Positions 25,038 to 39,673 of a stretch of 64,000 nucleotides of DNA are shown here, piece after piece; position 1 is the first letter of the stretch, and each line of letters opens with the position of its first letter. The notes beneath the pieces were generated by a model. That model did no database searches. It was not told the DNA's origin and saw only the letters and a program-made list of their open reading frames with translations. Location: assembly GCF_029227915.1 (NCBI RefSeq), contig NC_079886.1:25212501-25276500 (forward strand). The letters run 5' to 3'. Made by a program: the position numbers and the translations under genes. Origin of the DNA: Hydractinia symbiolongicarpus (lineage: Eukaryota; Cnidaria; Hydrozoa; Anthoathecata; Hydractiniidae).

Positions 25038-27647
25038 TACAGTGGGACCAATCCAAGCCGTTAGAGCGCACTGAGAAAAGAGAGAAACTTTTTAGAACTA
25101 CATTTTATTGACATTCGAACGGTATCAGTCCGTTTGAGTTACAACAGTTGCGTCACATATTCGTACCAACATGTATTTAGCGACACTTTACCGGTATTAC
25201 TAGGTTGCATTGCTTTTAAAAGTGCAACGATTGACCATGGGACCTAGTTGAACTGATTTTGAACTTGAACCTGATAAATGTGATACATGAGACAATTGGA
25301 CTCCAAGAATTAACATTTTTCTCACTCTGGTATGACTGCTGGAGCTCTGCAATTACACTAGACGCTCTGTTATCTCTTTATTTAAATATCTAGTTCGATA
25401 AGTCATTTTTTACAGTGATTCCAATCCAAGCCGTTAGAGCGCACTGAGAAAAGAGAGAAACTTTTTAAAACTACATTTTATTGACTTTCGAACGGTATCA
25501 GTCCGTTTGAGTTACAACAGTTGCGTCACATATTCGTACCAACATGTATTTAGCTACATTTTTCCAGTATTACTGGGTTGCATTGCTTTTAAGAGTGAAA
25601 CGATTGACCCTGTGATTTAATTGAACTTTTTTTTGACTTGAAACTTATTAATGTGATAAATGGGACAAATGGACTCCAAGAATTAACATTCCTCTCACTT
25701 CGGCAGGAATGCTGAGACTCCGTAGTTACACTAGACGCTCTGTTAGCTCCTTATTTAAATATTCAGTACGACATGTCATTTTTTATAGTGCGACCAATCC
25801 AAGCCGTTAGAGCGCACTGCGAACAGAGAGAAATTTTTTAAAACTACATTTTATTGACTTTCGAACGGTATCAGTCCGTTTGAGTTACAACAGTTGCGTC
25901 ACATATTCATACCAACATGTATTTAGCGACATTTTACCGGTATTACTAGGTTGCATTGCTTTTAAAAGTGCAACGATTGACCGTGGGACGTAGTTGAACA
26001 GATTTAGAACTTGAACCAGATAAATGTGATAAATGAGACAATTGGATTCCAAGAATTAACATTCCCCTCACTTTGGGAGGAATGCTGTGACTCCGTAGTT
26101 ACACTAGATGCTCTGTTAGCTCTTTATTTAAATATTTAGTTCGATAAGTCATTTTTTACAGTGGGACCAATCCAAGCCGTTAGAGCGAACTGAGAAAAGA
26201 GAGAAACTTTTTAGAACTACATTTTATTGACATTCGAACGGTATCAGTCCGTTTGAGTTACAACAGTTGCGTCACATATTCGTACCAACATGTATTTAGC
26301 GACACTTTACCGGTATTACTAGGTTGCATTGCTTTTAAAAGTGCAACGATTGACCATGGGACCTAGTTGAACTGATTTTGAACTTGAACCTGATAAATGT
26401 GATAAATGAGACAATTGGACTCCAAGAATTAACATTTTTCTCACTCTGGTATGCCTGCTGGAGCTCTGCAATTACACTAGACGCTCTGTTAGCTCTTTAT
26501 TTAAATATCTAGTTCGATAAGTCATTTTTTACAGTGATTCCAATCCAAGCCGTTAGAGCGCACTGAGAAAAGAGAGAAACTTTTTAAAACTACATTTTAT
26601 TGACTTTCGAACGGTATCAGTCCGTTTGAGTTACAACAGTTGCGTCACATATTCGTACCAACATGTATTTAGCTACATTTTTCCAGTAATACTGGGTTGC
26701 ATTGCTTTTAAGAGTGAAACGATTGACCCTGTGATTTAATTGAACTTTTTTTTGACTTGAAACTTATTAATGTGATAAATGGGACAAATGGACTCCAAGA
26801 ATTAACATTCCTCTCACTTCGGCAGGAATGCTGAGACTCCGTAGTTACACTAGACGCTCTGTTAGCTCCTTATTTAAATGTTCAGTACGACATGTCATTT
26901 TTTATAGTGGGACCAATCCAAGCCGTTAGAGCGCACTGCCAACAGAGAGAAATTTTTTAAACTACATTTCATTGACTTTCTAACGGTATCAGTCAGTTTG
27001 AGTTACAACGGTTGCGTCACATATTCGTACCAATATGAATTTAGCGATATTTTCCCAGTATTACTCGGTTGCATTGCTTTTAAAAGTGAAATGATTGACC
27101 GTGGGACCTAATGGAACTGATTTTCAACTTGAACTTTATAAATGTGATGAATGAGACAACTGGACTCCAAGAATTAACATTCCTCTCACTTCGGCAGGAA
27201 TGCTGAGACTCCGTAGTTACACTAGACGCTCTGTTAGCTCCTTATTTAAATATTCAGTACGATATGACATTTTTTATAGTGGGACCAATTTAAGCCGTTA
27301 GAGCGCACTGAGAACAGAGAGAAATTTTATAAAACTACGTTTCATTCACTTACGAATGGTATCAGTCCGTTTGAGTTACAACGGTTGCGTCACATATTCG
27401 TACCAACATGTATTTAGCAATATTTTTCCGATATTACTATGCTGCATTGGTTTTAGAAGTGAAACGATTCACCCTGTGACCTAATTGAACTGACTTTGGA
27501 CTTTAAGATTATAAATGTAATAAATGAGACAATTGGACTCCAAGAATGAACATTCTGCTCTCTTTGGTATGTCTGCAGGAATTCCGCAGTAACACTAGAC
27601 GCTCTGTTAGCACTTTATTTAAATATTTAGTTCGATAAGGAATTTTT
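25038..27647. repeat. Three-monomer HOR (1119 bp), about two copies
   Basis: The anchor 'tacagtggg' at 25038 recurs at 26157 (1119 bases). The private mark 'tttagaactacattttattg' lies at about 25091 and 26210, and 'gcgacactttaccgg' and 'gaccatgggacc' are shared by both. The second copy fades after about 26880, where a monomer with 'gcactgccaacagag' and 'caatatgaattta' begins and leads into the next block. Confidence 0.87.
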
Positions 27648-29885
27648 TACAGTGGGACCAATCCAAGTCGTTAGAGTGCACTGAGAAAAGAGAGAATCTT
27701 TTTAAAAGTATATTTCATTGACTTTCGAGCGGTGTCAGTCCGTTTGAGTTACAACGCTTGTGTCACATATTCGTCCCAACATGTATTTAGCTACATTGTT
27801 CCAGTATTACTGGGTTGCAATGCTTTTAAGAGTGAAACGATTGACCGTGGGACCTAGTTGAACTGATTTAGAACTTGAACCAGATAAATGTGATAAATGA
27901 GACAATTGGATTCCAAGAATTAACATTCCCCTCACTTTGGCAGGAATGCTGTGACTCCGTAGTTACACTAGATGCTCTGTTAGCTCTTTATTTAAATATT
28001 TAGTTCGATAAGAAATTTTTTACAGTGGGACCAATCCAAGTCGTTAGAGTGCACTGAGAAAAGAGAGAAACTTTTTAAAAGTACATTTCATTGACTTTCG
28101 AGCGGTGTAAGTCCGTTTGAGTTACAACGGTTGTGTCACATATTCGTCACAACATGTATGTAGCTACATTGTTCCAGTATTACTGGGTTGCATTGCTTTT
28201 AAGAGTGAAACGATTGACCCTGTGATTTAATTGAACTTTTTTTTGACTTGAACCTTATTAATGTGATAAATGGGACAATTGGACTCCAACAATTAACATT
28301 CCTCTCACTTCGGCAGGAATGCTGAGACTCCGTAGTTACACTAGACGCTCTGTTAGCTCCTTATTTAAATATTCAGTACGATATGACATTTTTTATAGTG
28401 GGACCAATTCAAGCCGTTAGAGCGCACTGAGAACAGAGAGAAATTTTATAAAACTACGTTTCATTCACTTACGAATGGTATCAGTCCGTTTGAGTTACAA
28501 CGGTTGCGTCACATATTCGTACCAACATGTATTTAGCGATATTTTTCCGATATTACTATGCTGCATTGGTTTTAGAAGTGAAACGATTCACCCTGTGACC
28601 TAATTGAACTGACTTTGGACTTTAAAATTATAAATGTGATAAATGGGACAATTGGACTCCAAGAATGAACATTCTTCTCTCTTTGGTATGTCTGCAGGAA
28701 CTCCGCAGTAACACTAGACGCTCTGTTAGCACTTTATTTAAATATTTAGTTCGATAAGGAATTTTTTACAGTGGGACCAATCCAAGTCGTTAGAGTGCAC
28801 TGAGAAAAGAGAGAATCTTTTTAAAAGTATATTTCATTGACTTTCGAGCGGTGTCAGTCCGTTTGAGTTACAACGGTTGTGTCACATATTCGTCCCAACA
28901 TGTATTTAGCTACATTGTTCCAGTATTACTGGGTTGCAATGCTTTTAAGAGTGAAACGATTGACCGTGGGACCTAGTTGAACTGATTTAGAACTTGAACC
29001 AGATAAATGTGATAAATGAGACAATTGGATTCCAAGAATTAACATTCCCCTCACTTTGGCAGGAATGCTGTGACTCCGTAGTTACACTAGATGCTCTGTT
29101 AGCTCTTTATTTAAATATTTAGTTCGATAAGAAATTTTTTACAGTGGGACCAATCCAAGTCGTTAGAGTGCACTGAGAAAAGAGAGAAACTTTTTAAAAG
29201 TATATTTCATTGACTTTCGAGCGGTGTAAGTCCGTTTGAGTTACAACGGTTGTGTCACATATTCGTCACAACATGTATGTAGCTACATTGTTCCAGTATT
29301 ACTGGGTTGCATTGCTTTTAAGAGTGAAACGATTGACCCTGTGATTTAATTGAACTTTTTTTTGACTTGAACCTTATTAATGTGATAAATGGGACAATTG
29401 GACTCCAACAATTAACATTCCTCTCACTTCGGCAGGAATGCTGAGACTCCGTAGTTACACTAGACGCTCTGTTAGCTCCTTATTTAAATATTCAGTACGA
29501 TATGACATTTTTTATAGTGGGACCAATTCAAGCCGTTAGAGCGCACTGAGAACAGAGAGAAATTTTATAAAACTACGTTTCATTCACTTACGAGTGGTAT
29601 CAGTCCGTTTGAGTTACAACGGTTGCGTCACATATTCGTACCAACATGTATTTAGCGATATTTTTCCGATATTACTATGCTGCATTGGTTTTAGAAGTGA
29701 AACGATTCACCCTGTGACCTAATTGAACTGACTTTGGACTTTAAGATTATAAATGTGATAAATGAGACAATTGGACTCCAAGAATGAACATTCTTCTCTC
29801 TTTGGTATGTCTGCAGGAACTCCGCAGTAACACTAGACGCTCTGTTAGCTCTTTATTTAAATATTTAGTTCGATAAAGAATTTTT
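27648..29885. repeat. Three-monomer HOR (1119 bp), two close copies
   Basis: Anchors at 27648, 28767 and 29886 are each 1119 bases apart. The order inside each unit is: a monomer with 'cgagcggtgtcag' and 'attcgtcccaac'; a monomer with 'cgagcggtgtaag' and 'attcgtcacaac'; and a monomer with 'acgtttcattcacttacga' ending in a type II segment. Few differences are visible between the two units, for example 'acgaatgg' against 'acgagtgg' in the third monomer. Confidence 0.9.
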
Positions 29886-32800
29886 TACAGTGGGACCAAT
29901 CCAAGTCGTTAGAGTGCACTGAGAAAAGAGAGAATCTTTTTAAAAGTATATTTCATTGACTTTCGAGCGGTGTCAGTCCGTTTGAGTTACAACGGTTGTG
30001 TCACATATTCGTCCCAACATGTATTTAGCTACATTGTTCTAGTATTACTAGGTTGCATTGCTTTTAAGAGTGAAACGATTGACCGTGGGACCTAGTTGAA
30101 CTGATTTAGAACTAGAACCAGATAAATGTGATAAATGAGACAATTGGATTCCAAGAATTAACATTCCCCTCACTTTGGCAGGAATGCTGAGACTCCGTAG
30201 TTACACTAGACGCTCTGTTAGCTCCTTATTTAAATATTCAGTACGATATGACTATTTTTATAGTGGGACCAATTCAAGCCGTTAGAGCGCACTGAGAACA
30301 GAGAGAAATTTTATAAAACTACGTTTCATTCACTTACGAGTGGTATCAGTCCGTTTGAGTTACAACGGTTGCGTCACATATTCGTACCAACATGTATTTA
30401 GCGATATTTTTCCGACATTACTATGCTGCATTGGTTTTAGAAGTGAAACGATTCACCCTGTGACCTAATTGAACTGACTTTGGACTTTAAGATTATAAAT
30501 GTGATAAATGAGACAATTGGACTCCAAGAATGAACATTCTTCTCTCTTTGGTATGTCTACAGGAACTCCGCAGTAACACTAGACGCTCTGTTAGCTCTTT
30601 ATTTAAATATTTAGTTCGATAAGGAGTTTTTTACAGTGGGACCAATCCAAGTCGTTAGAGTGCACTGAGAAAAGAGAGAATCTTTTTAAAAGTATATTTC
30701 ATTGACTTTCGAGCGGTGTCAGTCCGTTTGAGTTACAAGGGTTGTGTCACATATTCGTCCCAACATGTATTTAGCTACAATGTTCTAGTATTACTGGGTT
30801 GCAATGCTTTTAAGAGTGAAACGATTGACCGTGGGACCTAGTTGAACTGATTTAGAACTTGAACCAGATAAATGTGATAAATGAGACAATTGGATTCCAA
30901 GAATTAACATTCCCCTCACTTTGGCAGGAATGCTGTGACTCCGTAGTTACACTAGATGCTCTGTTAGCTCTTTATTTAAATATTTAGTTCGATAAGAAAT
31001 TTTTTACAGTGGGACCAATCCAAGTCGTTAGATGGCACTGAGAAAAGAGAGAAACTTTTTAAAAGTATATTTCATTGACTTTCGAGCGGTGTAAGTCCGT
31101 TTGAGTTACAACGGTTGTGTCACATATTCGTTCCAACATGTATTTAGCGATATTTTTCTGGTATTTTTAGGTTGTATTGCTTTTAAGAGTGAAACGATTG
31201 ACCCTGTGATTTAATTAAACTTTTTTTTGACATGAACCTTATTAATGTGATAAATGGGACAATTGGACTCCAAGAATTAACATTCCTCTCACTTCGGCAG
31301 GAATGCTGAGACTCCGTAGTTACACTAGACGCTCTGTTAGCTCCTTATTTAAATATTCAGTACGATATGACATTTTTTATAGTGGGACCAGTTCAAGCCG
31401 TTAGAGCGCACTGAGAACAGAGAGAAATTTTATAAAACTACATTTCATTGACTTTCTAACGGTATAAGTCAGTTTGAGTTACAACGGTTGCGTCACATAT
31501 TCGTACCAATATGAATTTAGCGATATTTTCCCGGTATTACTAGGTTGCATTGCTTTTAAATGTGAAATGATTGACCGTGGGACCTAATGGAACTGATTTT
31601 GAACTTGAACTTTATAAATGTGATAAATGAGACAACTGGACTCCAACAATTAACATTCCTCTCACTTCGGCAGGAATGCTGAGACTCCGTAGTTGCACTA
31701 GACGCTCTGTTAGCTCCTTATTTAAATATTCAGTACGATATGACATTTTTTATAGTGGGACCAATTCAAACCGTTAGAGCGCACTGAGAACAGAGACAAA
31801 GTTTATAAAACTACGTTTCATTCACTTACGAATGGTATCAGTCCGTTTGAGTTACAACGGTTGCGTCACATATTCGTACCAACATGTATTTAGCGATATT
31901 TTTCCGATATTACTATGCTGCATTGGTTTTAGAAGTGAAACGATTCACCCTGTGACCTAATTGAACTGACTTTGGACTTTAAGATTATAAATGTGATAAA
32001 TGAGACAATTGGACTCCAAGAATGAACATTCTTCTCTCTTTGGTATGTCTGCAGGAACTCCGCAGTAACACTAGACGCTCTGTTAGCTCTTTATTTAAAT
32101 ATTTAGTTCGATAAAGAATTTTTTACAGTGGGACCAATCCAAGTCGTTAGAGTGCACTGAGAAAAGAGAGAATCTTTTTAAAAGTATATTTCATTGACTT
32201 TCGAGCGGTGTCAGTCCGTTTGAGTTACAACGGTTGTGTCACATATTCGTCCCAACATGTATTTAGCTACATTGTTCTAGTATTACTAGGTTGCATTGCT
32301 TTTAAGAGTGAAACGATTGACCGTGGGACCTAGTTGAACTGATTTAGAACTAGAACCAGATAAATGTGATAAATGAGACAATTGGATTCCAAGAATTAAC
32401 ATTCCCCTCACTTTGGCAGGAATGCTGAGACTCCGTAGTTACACTAGACGCTCTGTTAGCTCCTTATTTAAATATTCAGTACGATATGACTATTTTTATA
32501 GTGGGACCAATTCAAGCCGTTAGAGCGCACTGAGAACAGAGAGAAATTTTATAAAACTACGTTTCATTCACTTACGAGTGGTATCAGTCCGTTTGAGTTA
32601 CAACGGTTGCGTCACATATTCGTACCAACATGTATTTAGCGATATTTTTCCGACATTACTATGCTGCATTGGTTTTAGAAGTGAAACGATTCACCCTGTG
32701 ACCTAATTGAACTGACTTTGGACTTTAAGATTATAAATGTAATAAATGAGACAATTGGACTCCAAGAATGAACATTCTTCTCTCTTTGGTATGTCTGCAG

Positions 32801-35107
32801 GAACTCCGCAGTAACACTAGACGCTCTGTTAGCTCTTTATTTAAATATTTAGTTCGATAAAGAATTTTTTACAGTGGGACCAATCCAAGTCGTTAGAGTG
32901 CACTGAGAAAAGAGAGAATCTTTTTAAAAGTATATTTCATTGACTTTCGAGCGGTGTCAGTCCGTTTGAGTTACAACGGTTGTGTCACATATTCGTCCCA
33001 ACATGTATTTAGCTACATTGTTCTAGTATTACTAGGTTGCATTGCTTTTAAGAGTGAAACGATTGACCGTGGGACCTAGTTGAACTGATTTAGAACTAGA
33101 ACCAGATAAATGTGATAAATGAGACAATTGGATTCCAAGAATTAACATTCCCCTCACTTTGGCAGGAATGCTGAGACTCCGTAGTTACACTAGACGCTCT
33201 GTTAGCTCCTTATTTAAATATTCAGTACGATATGACTATTTTTATAGTGGGACCAATTCAAGCCGTTAGAGCGCACTGAGAACAGAGAGAAATTTTATAA
33301 AACTACGTTTCATTCACTTACGAGTGGTATCAGTCCGTTTGAGTTACAACGGTTGCGTCACATATTCGTACCAACATGTATTTAGCGATATTTTTCCGAC
33401 ATTACTATGCTGCATTGGTTTTAGAAGTGAAACGATTCACCCTGTGACCTAATTGAACTGAATTTGGACTTTAAGATTATAAATGTGATAAATGAGACAA
33501 TTGGACTCCAAGAATGAACATTCTTCTCTCTTTGGTATGTCTACAGGAACTCCGCAGTAACACTAGACGCTCTGTTAGCTCTTTATTTAAATATTTAGTT
33601 CGATAAGGAGTTTTTTACAGTGGGACCAATCCAAGTCGTTAGAGTGCACTGAGAAAAGAGAGAATCTTTTTAAAAGTATATTTCATTGACTTTCGAGCGG
33701 TGTCAGTCCGTTTGAGTTACAAGGGTTGTGTCACATATTCGTCCCAACATGTATTTAGCTACATTGTTCTAGTATTACTGGGTTGCAATGCTTTTAAGAG
33801 TGAAACGATTGACCGTGGGACCTAGTTGAACTGATTTAGAACTTGAACCAGATAAATGTGATAAATGAGACAATTGGATTCCAAGAATTAACATTCCCCT
33901 CACTTTGGCAGGAATGCTGTGACTCCGTAGTTACACTAGATGCTCTGTTAGCTCTTTATTTAAATATTTAGTTCGATAAGAAATTTTTTACAGTGGGACC
34001 AATCCAAGTCGTTAGATGGCACTGAGAAAAGAGAGAAACTTTTTAAAAGTATATTTCATTGACTTTCGAGCGGTGTAAGTCCGTTTGAGTTACAACGGTT
34101 GTGTCACATATTCGTTCCAACATGTATTTAGCGATATTTTTCTGGTATTTTTAGGTTGTATTGCTTTTAAGAGTGAAACGATTGACCCTGTGATTTAATT
34201 AAACTTTTTTTTGACATGAACCTTATTAATGTGATAAATGGGACAATTGGACTCCAAGAATTAACATTCCTCTCACTTCGGCAGGAATGCTGAGACTCCG
34301 TAGTTACACTAGACGCTCTGTTAGCTCCTTATTTAAATATTCAGTACGATATGACATTTTTTATAGTGGGACCAGTTCAAGCCGTTAGAGCGCACTGAGA
34401 ACAGAGAGAAATTTTATAAAACTACATTTCATTGACTTTCTAACGGTATAAGTCAGTTTGAGTTACAACGGTTGCGTCACATATTCGTACCAATATGAAT
34501 TTAGCGATATTTTCCCGGTATTACTAAGTTGCATTGCTTTTAAATGTGAAATGATTGACCGTGGGACCTAATGGAACTGATTTTGAACTTGAACTTTATA
34601 AATGTGATAAATGAGACAACTGGACTCCAACAATTAACATTCCTCTCACTTCGGCAGGAATGCTGAGACTCCGTAGTTGCACTAGACGCTCTGTTAGCTC
34701 CTTATTTAAATATTCAGTACGATATGACATTTTTTATAGTGGGACCAATTCAAACCGTTAGAGCGCACTGAGAACAGAGACAAAGTTTATAAAACTACGT
34801 TTCATTCACTTACGAATGGTATCAGTCCGTTTGAGTTACAACGGTTGCGTCACATATTCGTACCAACATGTATTTAGCGATATTTTTCCGATATTACTAT
34901 GCTGCATTGGTTTTAGAAGTGAAACGATTCACCCTGTGACCTAATTGAACTGACTTTGGACTTTAAGATTATAAATGTGATAAATGAGACAATTGGACTC
35001 CAAGAATGAACATTCTTCTCTCTTTGGTATGTCTGCAGGAACTCCGCAGTAACACTAGACGCTCTGTTAGCTCTTTATTTAAATATTTAGTTCGGTAAGG
35101 AATTTTT
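29886..35107. repeat. Duplicated 2238-bp HOR flanking an extra 746-bp dimer
   Basis: Anchors lie at 29886, 30632, 32124, 32870, 33616 and 35108. The order is dimer (746), tetramer (1492), dimer (746), dimer (746), tetramer (1492). The two tetramers, 30632-32123 and 33616-35107, share many private marks exactly 2984 bases apart: 'gttagatggcactg' (31028/34012), 'attcgttccaac', 'ttaattaaac', 'gacatgaacc', 'ggtataagtcag', 'gtagttgcactag' and 'gagacaaagttta'. By eye I see about four differences in 1492 bp. Each tetramer is preceded by a dimer ending in the marks 'tctacaggaactcc' and 'aaggagtttt'. The repeated unit is therefore dimer plus tetramer, 2238 bp (six monomers), with one more dimer (32124-32869) between the copies. 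Confidence 0.92.
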
Positions 35108-38091
35108 TACAGTGGGACCAATCCAAGTCGTTAGAGTGCACTGAGAAAAGAGAGAATCTTTTTAAAAGTATATTTCATTGACTTTCGAGCGGTGTCAATC
35201 CGTTTGAGTTACAACGGTTGTGTCACATATTCGTCCCAACATGTATTTAGCTACATTGTTCTAGTATTACTGGGTTGCATTGCTTTTAAGAGTGAAACGA
35301 TTGACCGTGGGACCTAGTTGAACTGATTTAGAACTTGAACCAGATAAATGTGATAAATGAGACAATTGGATTCCAAGAATTAACATTCCCCTCACTTTGG
35401 CAGGAATGCTGTGACTCCGTAGTTACACTAGATGCTCTGTTAGCTCTTTATTTAAATATTTAGTTCGATAAGAAATTTTTTACAGTGGGACCAATCCAAG
35501 TCGTTAGAGTGCACTGTGAAAAGAGAGAAACTTTTTAAAAGTATATTTCATTGACTTTCGAGCGGTGTAAGTCCATTTGAGTTACAACGGTTGTGTCACA
35601 TATTCGTACCAACATGTATTTAGCGATATTTTTCTGGTATTTTTAGGTTGTATTGCTTTTAAGAGTGAAACGATTGACCCTGTGATTTAATTGAACTTTT
35701 TTTTGACTTGAACCTTATTAATGTGATAAATGGGACAATTGGACTCCAATAATTAACATTCCTCTCACTTCGGCAGGAATGCTGAGACTCCGTAGTTACA
35801 CTAGACGCTCTGTTAGCTCCTTATTTAAATATTCAGTACGATATGACATTTTTTTTAGTGGGACCAATTCAAGCCGTTAGAGCGCACTGAGAACAGAGAG
35901 AAATTTTATAAAACTACGTTTCATTCACTTACGAGTGGTATCAGTCCGTTTGAGTTACAACGGTTCCGTCACATATTCGTACCAACATGTATTTAGCGAT
36001 ATTTTTCCGATATTACTATGCTGCATTGGTTTTAGAAGTGAAACGATTCACCCTGTGACCTAATTGAACTGACTTTGGACTTTAAGATTATAAATGTGAT
36101 AAATGAGACAATTGGACTCCAAGAATGAACATTCTTCTCTCTTTGGTATGTCTGCAGGAACTCCGCAGTAACACTAGACGCTCTGTTAGCTCTTTATTTA
36201 AATATTTAGTTTGATAAGGAATTTTTTACAGTGGGACCAATCCAAGTCGTTAGAGTGCACTGAGAAAAGAGAGAAACTTTTTAAAAGTATATTTCATTGA
36301 CTTTCGAGCGGTGTAAGTCCATTTGAGTTACAACGGTTGTGTCACATATTCGTACCAACATGTATTTAGCGATATTTTTCTGGTATTTTTGGGTTGTATT
36401 GCTTTTAAGAGTGAAACGATTGACCCTGTGATTTAATTGAACTTTTTTTTGACTTGAACCTTATTAATCTGATAAATGGGACAATTGGACTCCAAGAATT
36501 AACATTCCTCTCACTTCGGCAGGAATGCTGAGACTCCGTAGTTACACTACACGCTCTGTTAGATCCTTATTTAAATATTCAGTACGATATGACATTTTTT
36601 ATAGTGGGACCAATTCAAGCCGTTAGAGCGCACTGAGAACAGAGAGAAATTTTATAAAACTACGTTTCATTCACTTACGAGTGGTATCAGTCCGTTTGAG
36701 TTACAACGGTTGCGTCACATATTCGTACCAACATGTATTTAGCGATATTTTTCCGATATTACTATGCTGCATTGGTTTTAGAAGTGAAACGATTCACCCT
36801 GTGACCTAATTGAACTGACTTTGGACTTTAAGATTATAAATGTGATAAATGAGACAATTGGACTCCAAGAATGAACATTCTTCTCTCTTTGGTATGTCTG
36901 CAGGAACTCCGCAGTAACACTAGACGCTCTGTTAGCTCTTTATTTAAATATTTAGTTTGATAAGGAATTTTTTACAGTGGGACCAATCCAAGTCGTTAGA
37001 GTGCACTGAGAAAAGAGAGAATCTTTTTAAAAGTATATTTCATTGACTTTCGAGCGGTGTAAGTCCGTTTGAGTTACAACGGTTGTGTCACATATTCGTC
37101 CCAACATGTATTTAGCTACATTGTTCTAGTATTACTGGGTTGCATTGCTTTTAAGAGTGAAACGATTGACCGTGGGACCTAGTTGAACTGATTTAGAACT
37201 TGAACCAGATAAATGTGATAAATGAGACAATTGGATTCCAAGAATTAACATTCCCCTCACTTTGGCAGGAATGCTGTGACTCCGTAGTTACACTAGATGC
37301 TCTGTTAGCTCTTTATTTAAATATTTAGTTCGATAAGAAATTTTTTACAGTGGGACCAATCCAAGTCGTTAGAGTGCACTGAGAAAAGAGAGAAACTTTT
37401 TAAAAGTATATTTCATTGACTTTCGAGCGGTGTAAGTCCATTTGAGTTACAACGGTTGTGTCACATATTCGTACCAACATGTATTTAGCGATATTTTTCT
37501 GGTATTTTTAGGTTGTATTGCTTTTAAGAGTGAAACGATTGACCCTGTGATTTAATTGAACTTTTTTTTGACTTGAACCTTATTAATGTGATAAATGGGA
37601 CAATTGGACTCCAAGAATTAACATTCCTCTCACTTCGGCAGGAATGCTGAGACTCCGTAGTTACACTAGACGCTCTGTTAGCTCCTTAATTAAATATTCA
37701 GTACGATATGACATTTTTTATAGTGGGACCAAGTCAAGCCATTAGAGCGCACTGAGAACAGAGAGAAATTTTATAAAAGTACGTTTTATTCACTTACGAA
37801 TGGTATCAGTCCGTTTGAGTTACAACGGTTGCGTCATATATTCGTACCAACATGTATTTACCGATATTTTTCCGATATTACTATGCTGCATTGGTTTTAG
37901 AAGTGAAACGATTGACCCTGTGACCTAATTGAACTGACTTTGGACTTTAAGATTATAAATGTGATAAATGAGACAATTGGACTCCAAGAATGAACATTCT
38001 TCTCTCTTTGGTATGTCTGCAGGAACTCCGCAGTTACACTAGACGCTCTGTTTGCTCTTTATTTAGATATTTAGTTCGATAAGGAATTTTT
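35108..38091. repeat. Alternating 1119-bp and 746-bp units
   Basis: Anchors at 35108, 36227, 36973 and 38092 give units of 1119, 746 and 1119 bp. They use the same monomer classes as the preceding block: 'cgagcggtgt' monomers alternating with 'acgtttcattcacttacga' monomers. The 746-bp unit looks like the three-monomer unit with its 'gtcccaac' monomer removed. Marks such as 'ttagtttgataaggaatt' at about 36209 and 36955 link neighbouring units. Confidence 0.87.
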
Positions 38092-39673
38092 TACAGTGGG
38101 ACCAATCCAAGTCGTTAGAGTGCACTGAGAAAAGAGAGAATCTTTTTATAAGTATATTTCATTGACTTTCGAGCGGTGTCAGTCCGTTTGAGTTACAACG
38201 GTTGTGTCACATATTCGTCCCAGCATGTATTTAGCTACATTGTTCCAGTATTACTGGGTTGCATTGCTTTTAAGAGTGAAACGATTGACCCTGTGATTTA
38301 ATTGAACTTTTTTTTGACTTGAACCTTATTAATGTGATAAATGGGACAATTGGACTCCAAGAATTAACATTCCTCTCACTTTGGCTGAATGCTGAGACTC
38401 CGTAGTTACACTAGACGCTCTGTTAGCTCCTTATTTAAATATTCAGTGCGACATGTCATTTTTTATAGTGCGACCAATCCAAGTCGTTAGAGCGCACTGA
38501 GAGAAACTTTTTAAAACTACATTTTATTGACTTTCGAACGGTATCAGTCCGTTTGAGTTACAACAGTTGCGTCACATATTCGTACGAACATGTATTTAGC
38601 GACATTTTACCGGCATTACTAGGTCGCATTGCTTTTAAAAGTGCAACGATTGACCGTGGGACCTAGTTGAACTGATTTAGAACTTGAACCTGATAAATGT
38701 GATAAATGAGACAATTGGATTCCAAGAATTAACATTCCCCTCACTTTGGCAGGAATGCTGTGACTCCGTAGTTACACTAGACGCTCTGTTAGCTCTTTAT
38801 TTAAATATTTGGTTCGATAAGAAATTTTTTACAGTGGGACCAATCCAAGTCGTTAGAGTGCACTGAGAAAAGAGAGAAACTTTTTAAAAGTATATTTCAT
38901 TGATTTTCGAGCGGTGTAAGTCCGTTTGAGTTACAAAGGTTGTGTCACATATTCGTACCAATATGTATTTAGCGATTTTTTTCTGGTATTTTTAGGTTGT
39001 ATTGCTTTTAGAAGTGAAATGATTGACCGTGTGACCTATTTAAACTGATTTTTGACTTTAACCTGATAAATGTGATAGATGAGACAATTGGACTCGAAGA
39101 ATTAACATTTTTCTCATTTTGGTATGACTGCTGGAGCTTTGCAGTTACACTGGACGCTCTGTTAGCTCGTTACCTAAATATTCAGTACGATATGTCATTT
39201 TTTATAGTGGGACTAATCCTAGCCGTTAGAGCGCACTGAGAACAGAGAAGAAGATTTTAAAACTACATTTCATTGACTTCTGAACGGTATCAGTCCGTTT
39301 GAGTTACAACGGTTGAGTCACATATTCGTACTAACATGTATTTAGTTACATTGTTCCAGTATTACTGGGTTGCATTGCTTTTAAGCGTGAAACGATTGAC
39401 CCTGTGATTTAATTGAACTTGTTTTTGACTTGAACCTTATTAATGTGATAAATGGGACAATTGGACTCCAAGAATTAACATTCCTCTCACTTCAGCAGGA
39501 ATGCTGAGACTCCGTAGTTACACTAGCCGCTCTGTTAGCTCCTTATTTAAATATTCAGTACGACATGTCATTTTTTATAGTGCGACCAATCCAAGCCGTT
39601 AGAGCGCACTGCGAACAGAGAGAAATTTTCTAAAACTACATTTTATTGACTTTCGAACGGTATCAGTCTGTTT
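38092..39673. repeat. Mosaic stretch with a type III island
   Basis: Just over four monomers with no clean higher-order period. The monomer near 38360 has a shortened type I segment ('ttggctgaatgctgag', losing bases from 'ggcaggaatg'), and the following monomer lacks bases before 'gagagaaact' near 38500. A type III segment ('tatgactgctggagctttgc') lies near 39122 in a monomer with the class mark 'gtgacctatttaaactg', the same class as in 7,640-7,900 and 49,720-49,960. Sequence more like distant regions than like its neighbours suggests exchange over a distance. Confidence 0.82.
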
